Shown: positions 59,830 through 64,000 of the stretch, piece by piece
Position numbering within the stretch: the stretch's first letter is position 1
How the letters are laid out: every line of letters starts with the position of its first letter
From: Zychaea mexicana
Lineage: Eukaryota; Mucoromycota; Mucoromycetes; Mucorales; Lichtheimiaceae
Reading direction: 5' to 3'
DNA length: 64,000 nt
Assembly: GCF_025766255.1 (NCBI RefSeq)
Contig: NW_026516729.1
Coordinates: forward strand, 62,001-126,000
Position numbers and translations under genes: made by a program
Notes under the pieces: model-generated
Seen by the model: the letters and a program-made list of their open reading frames with translations, nothing else
What the model was told of the DNA's origin: nothing
The model's database searches: none

Positions 59830-60873
59830 ATGTCTGCGGCTACGTTCACTCCCTGGTCAAGCACGTCGTGGAGTTCTGACTCGTCTTCAGCGCAATTCCA
59901 CAATGACAACTTTACATTCTCGAGCAGCTACAGCAGTACCAGCAACAGCAGTACCAGCGACGATGATATGACTGCCGACGATCAATGCCATGGTCTGGAC
60001 TCAGAGGATTGGAAAAAGGCACTTTTACACGTTCGTCAGCAAATGTACAGCACCACCAGCGTTGCCGTACCTTCACCAGCCATCTACTTTGAGCAAATGA
60101 ATTTGCTACCGCCACGCGGTGCCGACTGTCTTGGCCGAGATATTGCGATTCGGGAAGTCAATCTCAACACCAGCGTCTCAGATATTGGCACATACCGCCA
60201 ACATCGATCTGACAATTTGGTCTTTCGAATGTTTCACTGTAACCACTTTGAGCTGGACAAGTCCACCATCATCCCCCTCGGCAAGGGCATGTATATCCGT
60301 ACTGAATGGCAGTCGTCACAGCCACTGCAGCCCACGTTTATGCCGTCACCACAGTCGCAGTCAGCAGATGAATTCGAGAGGCTGTTGTACTCGCTCCAGT
60401 TACCCATCCAGCAAAACACCTTCGTCCCTTACTGCTACACATTCGGCGTACGGTTCGCCGACGCGCTTGGCTACGCAAGTGATGTTTTGATTCGCGGGCG
60501 ACTCCCACTGTGGTGCCAGACACTCTTCCTATCTGAGTGTGCCAAGCAGATGCCCATCCGCCCCAACGAGACGCGTACAGGCTTGTTTGTGTTTGCACCC
60601 GAAGTTGCGGTTACGTTCCAATCCCTCGCGAATGCGCCACTGACAGAGGAATTATCCCCCGAATTGACACTGTGCTACGAACGCTTAGCAATGGAGCTGA
60701 GTGACCCGGAGCTGCTGTTTGCAGATGGTAGTCCGGACCTTGAGACAGAATGGGAGGATCGTAAACAAAGGGTAATACAGCGGATGGTTTACTGCGACAT
60801 CCCAGACGATATGGCGCAGGTGCTCACCGATATGGCCACTGCTTGGGCGTGTGCTCAAGGAATCATGCTATGA
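59830..60873 (+). CDS. Unrecognised 347-aa protein
   Basis: One intact exon with a good start (aaaATGtct) and TATA-like sequence about 120 bases upstream. Residues 1-50 are Ser/Thr/Asp-rich and disordered. From ~55 the protein is a compact acidic-to-neutral domain with no membrane helix: GLDSEDWKKALLHVRQQMYS, FRMFHCNHFELDKSTIIPLG, YCYTFGVRFADALGYASDVL and a helical C-terminus (MVYCDIPDDMAQVLTDMATAWA). Codon use matches its neighbours, so it is very likely a real gene. I know no family for it; a lineage-specific protein is the best guess. Confidence 0.8.
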   Translation: MSAATFTPWSSTSWSSDSSSAQFHNDNFTFSSSYSSTSNSSTSDDDMTADDQCHGLDSEDWKKALLHVRQQMYSTTSVAVPSPAIYFEQMNLLPPRGADCLGRDIAIREVNLNTSVSDIGTYRQHRSDNLVFRMFHCNHFELDKSTIIPLGKGMYIRTEWQSSQPLQPTFMPSPQSQSADEFERLLYSLQLPIQQNTFVPYCYTFGVRFADALGYASDVLIRGRLPLWCQTLFLSECAKQMPIRPNETRTGLFVFAPEVAVTFQSLANAPLTEELSPELTLCYERLAMELSDPELLFADGSPDLETEWEDRKQRVIQRMVYCDIPDDMAQVLTDMATAWACAQGIML

Positions 60874-61842
60874 GTTTCTTCTTCCTCACTCTCTCTCTCT
60901 CTCCCTCTCTCTTTACGATTCATGCTGATATGAGCTCTTTTCACTTGTCACAAACACTCTCTATATACGATTCCAATTATCATTTTCACATCATTCTTCC
61001 CATCCATCATTCTATCGCTTTCATTTCCCTTTTCGCCATAATACTCTCTACTACATACTCATGCACCCAACGCTTGCCACTTATGTCATTCTGAAATCCT
61101 GTAACTAGTCATTTTCTTTCTTTCGCATCTTGTACTTTGTTTCTCTTGCTTTACCCATATATTCTTTTCTTGCCTGTGTTTTTTTCCATTGCATCATCGT
61201 TTTGTATATTAATCTTTTTCCAAACGCTAATATACCAATCTATATATAAATGGCTTCTATGACATATACCCCAGAAATAGTATGATTTATAAGTGCTTGG
61301 ACAAGGGGCAGTGCTATATATGGAATACCGTCTCAATATAGTGCTTCCCAAAAAAATACACAGTGTACAAGTGTAATCTTTCAAGTGATGATAATATTAT
61401 GAGGTCATTGCAAAAGCAAATGGGATGTCCAACCCCAACAGTTTGAATTGCAGCACTAAGAACTCTACCACGCATTGTTATTGTTCTGACACACATAGCA
61501 TGAAGAACCTGAAGTGCCATCACGTAACTCAAGTGCTGCGGCTAGTTGCTTGGCTTCGCCTTCACCAACAGCACTGTATGATCTACATACGGAGGGATAA
61601 CGTCGATTTACTTGAGATAGTCGAGCCTTATTACATGTAACGGGTTGCTTCGCAGATAAACATTTTAAGGGGAAAGAAAAACGCGTATACGCAAATGAGG
61701 TATTACAAGCTCGATGGAAATAATCAAAATAAATCATTACTTTGTCAATGGATCACCGAACGGAAGATACTTGGGTAAAGAAGTGCATACATCTTGGTTT
61801 TCACGAATTCAATCAACAATTCAACAAGGTGTGAGGATATAG
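60874..61842. other. Intergenic
   Basis: The 3' flank of the 347-aa gene begins with a (CT)n tract (60890-60915). A 90-codon minus frame at 61465-61737 has no recognisable feature. The U6 snRNA terminator lies at the right edge. Confidence 0.5.
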
Positions 61843-61850
61843 AAAAAAAA
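61843..61850 (-). terminator. Pol III T-run terminator of U6
   Basis: Eight consecutive T residues on the minus strand directly follow the U6 3' tail, the standard RNA polymerase III stop. Confidence 0.9.
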
Positions 61851-61906
61851 GTTGCTCCGTAGAGCGTATCCAACTCGGCGATTAGTGTCATCCTTGTGCA
61901 GGGGCC

Positions 61907-61938
<32 letters not shown>

Positions 61939-61963
61939 TAATGTGACAGAGGCACCGAAGTGC
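61851..61963 (-). ncRNA. U6: U6 spliceosomal RNA
   Basis: Read on the minus strand, the segment has the invariant U6 core. It starts with a 5' hairpin GCAC-TTCG-GTGC (61952-61963), then AAAATTGGAACGATACAG, ACAGAGA (61917-61923), AGATTAGCATGGCCCC, TGCACAAGGATGACAC, and a 3' tail. It ends at a T run (plus-strand A run 61843-61850), the Pol III terminator. Length is about 113 nt, as expected for a fungus. TTATAA lies ~30 bases upstream (plus 61994-62000), the Pol III TATA position. U6 forms the catalytic core with U2 and recognises the 5' splice site. The 5' end is set by the hairpin and could be off by one or two bases. Confidence 0.96.
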
Positions 61964-61993
61964 ATGTCGATTTAACCCTCTATGTCGCCAAAC

Positions 61994-62000
61994 ATTATAA
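61994..62000 (-). promoter_or_regulatory. TATA box of the U6 gene
   Basis: TTATAAT on the minus strand ends about 30 bases before the U6 5' end, the spacing used by TFIIIB/TBP at U6 genes. Confidence 0.7.
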
Positions 62001-62290
62001 GCTGTAAATTGAGTTTCAATGTGCGACTTGTGGGTGTAAAATGATCACCACAAAATATGTCCACTAGTAACGGCACTGATTCCACCATGTTGTGTTATTA
62101 CAAAAATGCTAAGCTATTTAACTCACTTAAGCATCCATGTGCGTATTCTACTGTAGTATCACGGAAACTGAATTTATCATATTGTTACCCCGAGAACCAC
62201 CTATAACAAATAAACCAAACATACACTCTTTCCGGAAAGAGTGTACAAAAGAACCACACACCAAGCGGCAATCAGAATACAATACATAAC

Positions 62291-62360
62291 TACCGCAGCA
62301 TCCGCAGTAACAGCAAACTGCCGCAGTATTTACAGTAACAGCAAGTTACCGCAGCATGAG
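62291..62360 (+). repeat. 28-base tandem repeat, 2.5 copies
   Basis: Units at 62291-62318 and 62319-62346 share (T)(A/G)CCGCAG..T..(C/A)AGTAACAGCAA, and a third partial copy (TACCGCAGCATGAG) ends at 62360. Units differ at about five positions. No coding frame spans it. Confidence 0.75.
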
Positions 62361-63771
62361 TTATCCTAGACATTATTAAACAACCAGAAAGATATTATTT
62401 TTACTTGATTAAAGACATTGAATTTCTACCTCTCACTTTCTACTTAACTTTTCAAGTGTTGTTTTCAATCACTCAAGACCTAAACACGGCTTGTTTTATC
62501 TTACATTTTGTCTATTGCTCATAACTGAACCTAAATAAACTCTTCTATTAAGACCAGACGTAACATTCCTGATCCTTATTTCTACTCACTGAGCTTAATC
62601 AAGATACAGCTCACTACTATTTACAACCTTGAACATAGCCCATACACATTTTTATCTTACTTTACACTCATATCTATACACAACTCGTCTGTAATAAACG
62701 ATGTTATTACGGGTGCTCACTACATAACATACACATAAACCGTTACGCGATCGCCGCCAACTTTCATTTGTGCCGGTTCTTCACTGCTTATTTCTTACAA
62801 AAAAAGGCAAGAAAAAGAGTGTATTGAGAAGTGCTGATCTATGCGTGTAGGTTGATCTTTATATATCAGGCTCACCGTGTCCAACTCATTTTTCTCGTCT
62901 TATAGCCGCCTATCGCTATCGGTGGTTACGACAGTCGCACTGGCCACCACCGATTAGATAAACTGATAGCACATGCTCTTAGCACTGACAACGTCTTTTG
63001 CACCAACCAGCGTGCACTCGCGGACTGCTGTCCTTTTTTTGAAAGAATCTTATAAGTAGGCATGAGAACAGAAAGAGACACTTCAAAAAGGATAAAGTGC
63101 GTGGTTCAGCTTGACGCTTCTTCTGTATGGCTTTCCTACTTGTTCCGCATTAAATAAATCGCAGCACACAAGTTGTTTTCTGTTTCCATGAGAGCACGCA
63201 AAAGAAAAAGTTGACGCTGCAACATGATCACTGATGATAAAGTCAGGGCCAGCCAATACCATTCGACTCCCAAGGCAAAGGTTGTTACACTGGATCCCTT
63301 GACATACCTCCGTTCGACAATAACAACAGCACCGTTTCGTACCTCAACAGGGGAGATTGGCTTACTAGAATGGTTAAGAGTCGCAAATGGTACATCTAGG
63401 TGCCGCGTCGTGCCAGAGACGTCATCTGGAAAGCAAATAGACTTACAGCACGCAATTTTTGTAAAGGCAACAGCAACAATCATCACGTGCGCCTAGAAAA
63501 TCGTGTTAATAATACCGTGTGTGAAGCATTCGATAAGAAGGATTGCTGGGATGAGAGGCTAAAAAGGTGTGATATGTTCATCTAGCGTACTATGTACACA
63601 TTGCTCATTGGTTACTTTCCATGAAGCTCATCGAGTGCACTGCAGATAATCAAGATAAACTCATTTTTACTCAGTTACGACAATTGAATCATCAGTCTGG
63701 CTCAAACTTTGCTTGCTCGCTTTTATATACCGATTAGATGAAGAAGCTCGGTTGGAAAGGGGTGTTTGCTT

Positions 63772-64000
63772 ATGAGTTACCTCCATCTGCTATCCACAAC
63801 CATCACAGGGACGACGACGACAACGACGGGCGATTCAATGCAACAATACCATCTGCTTATTCATGGACACTCCTATGGACAAGCGGAGGATGGGACCAAT
63901 GTTACTCATTTACGATATCTTCTCGCTGTAAGTGTCCACATTTACTTCAAGTATGAAGGGACTACCATGCTAAGCTTTGTTATTACGGATCTTATCATTA
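63772..64000 (+). CDS. Possible first exon of a gene cut by the window edge
   Basis: A TATA-like TTTTATATAC lies at ~63721. From ATG at 63772 a frame runs through a Thr run and then MQQYHLLIHGHSYGQAEDG, ...THLRYLLA, and meets a consensus donor (GTAAGT) at ~63930. No domain is visible and the rest lies outside the window. Another ATG at 63738 opens a different frame. Confidence 0.3.
   Translation, partial: MSYLHLLSTTITGTTTTTTGDSMQQYHLLIHGHSYGQAEDGTNVTHLRYLLAVSVHIYFKYEGTTMLSFVITDLII

Larger units (their letters stand above)
61965..63771. other. Intergenic stretch (1.8 kb)
   Basis: It holds the U6 promoter, a 24-base perfect palindrome (62222-62245), a 28-base tandem repeat (62291-62360) and an inverted repeat at 62918-62954. 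Opposite frames at 63136-63496 overlap each other and neither is recognised. Confidence 0.5.

Noticed and set aside
1..64000. CRISPR array, operon, defence island or secondary-metabolite cluster
   Set aside because: Genes are intron-rich and eukaryotic. There are no regularly spaced repeats, polyketide or peptide synthetase domains, or bacterial-style gene packing.

Overview
The window looks like nuclear DNA of a filamentous early-diverging fungus, most likely a mucoromycete (Mucorales-type). The basis is many short GT-AG introns, moderate GC, polyQ/polyS tracts, and eukaryotic genes with fungal architecture: a GPI-type chitin deacetylase, a nuclear ATP1, PMP47, a fungal-type two-domain phosphopantetheine adenylyltransferase and a GATA factor. 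Genes were rebuilt by joining exons in phase. Nearly all models close without frame conflict and have family-typical length, but splice sites were read by eye.

Layout. 2.2-5.0 kb: RhoGEF (DH-PH). 6.2-7.7: chitin deacetylase. 9.2-10.7 (-): Sec14-like lipid transfer protein. 11.6-13.6: mitochondrial ATP synthase alpha. 13.9-14.6 (-): MIX23/CCDC58 family. 15.6-17.3: COP9 signalosome subunit 6. 17.8-19.9 (-): amino acid transporter. 21.4-23.4 (-): putatively myristoylated methyltransferase. 26.4-28.6: WNK-type kinase. 28.9-31.6 (-): AT-hook/WD40 protein of LRWD1/ORCA type. 32.4-33.4 (-): proteasome beta1. 34.8-36.4 (-): peroxisomal PMP47/PMP34 carrier. 38.7-40.9: mitochondrial DnaJ (Mdj1). 41.3-43.3: type II membrane sulfotransferase. 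43.5-44.6 (-): PPAT. 44.8-45.5: broken thaumatin-like gene. 50.1-51.4: GATA factor. 51.8-54.1 (-): asparagine synthetase. 56.0-57.0 (-): F-box protein. 57.4-58.4 (-): eroded coding relic. 59.8-60.9: unrecognised 347-aa protein. 61.8-62.0 (-): U6 snRNA. The right edge may hold the first exon of another gene.

The genes are housekeeping or signalling genes scattered without operon logic. Several serve mitochondria (ATP1, MIX23, MDJ1), peroxisomes (PMP47) or protein turnover (CSN6, beta1, F-box). I see no defence island, secondary-metabolite cluster, CRISPR array or intact mobile element. The most interesting points are: a WNK kinase with altered chloride-pocket residues and a SAM-like tail; a sulfotransferase whose PAPS loop lacks the usual basic residue; a possibly membrane-anchored methyltransferase; the thaumatin pseudogene; and the eroded minus-strand relic near 58 kb. 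I did not find convincing evidence of a wholly new system.
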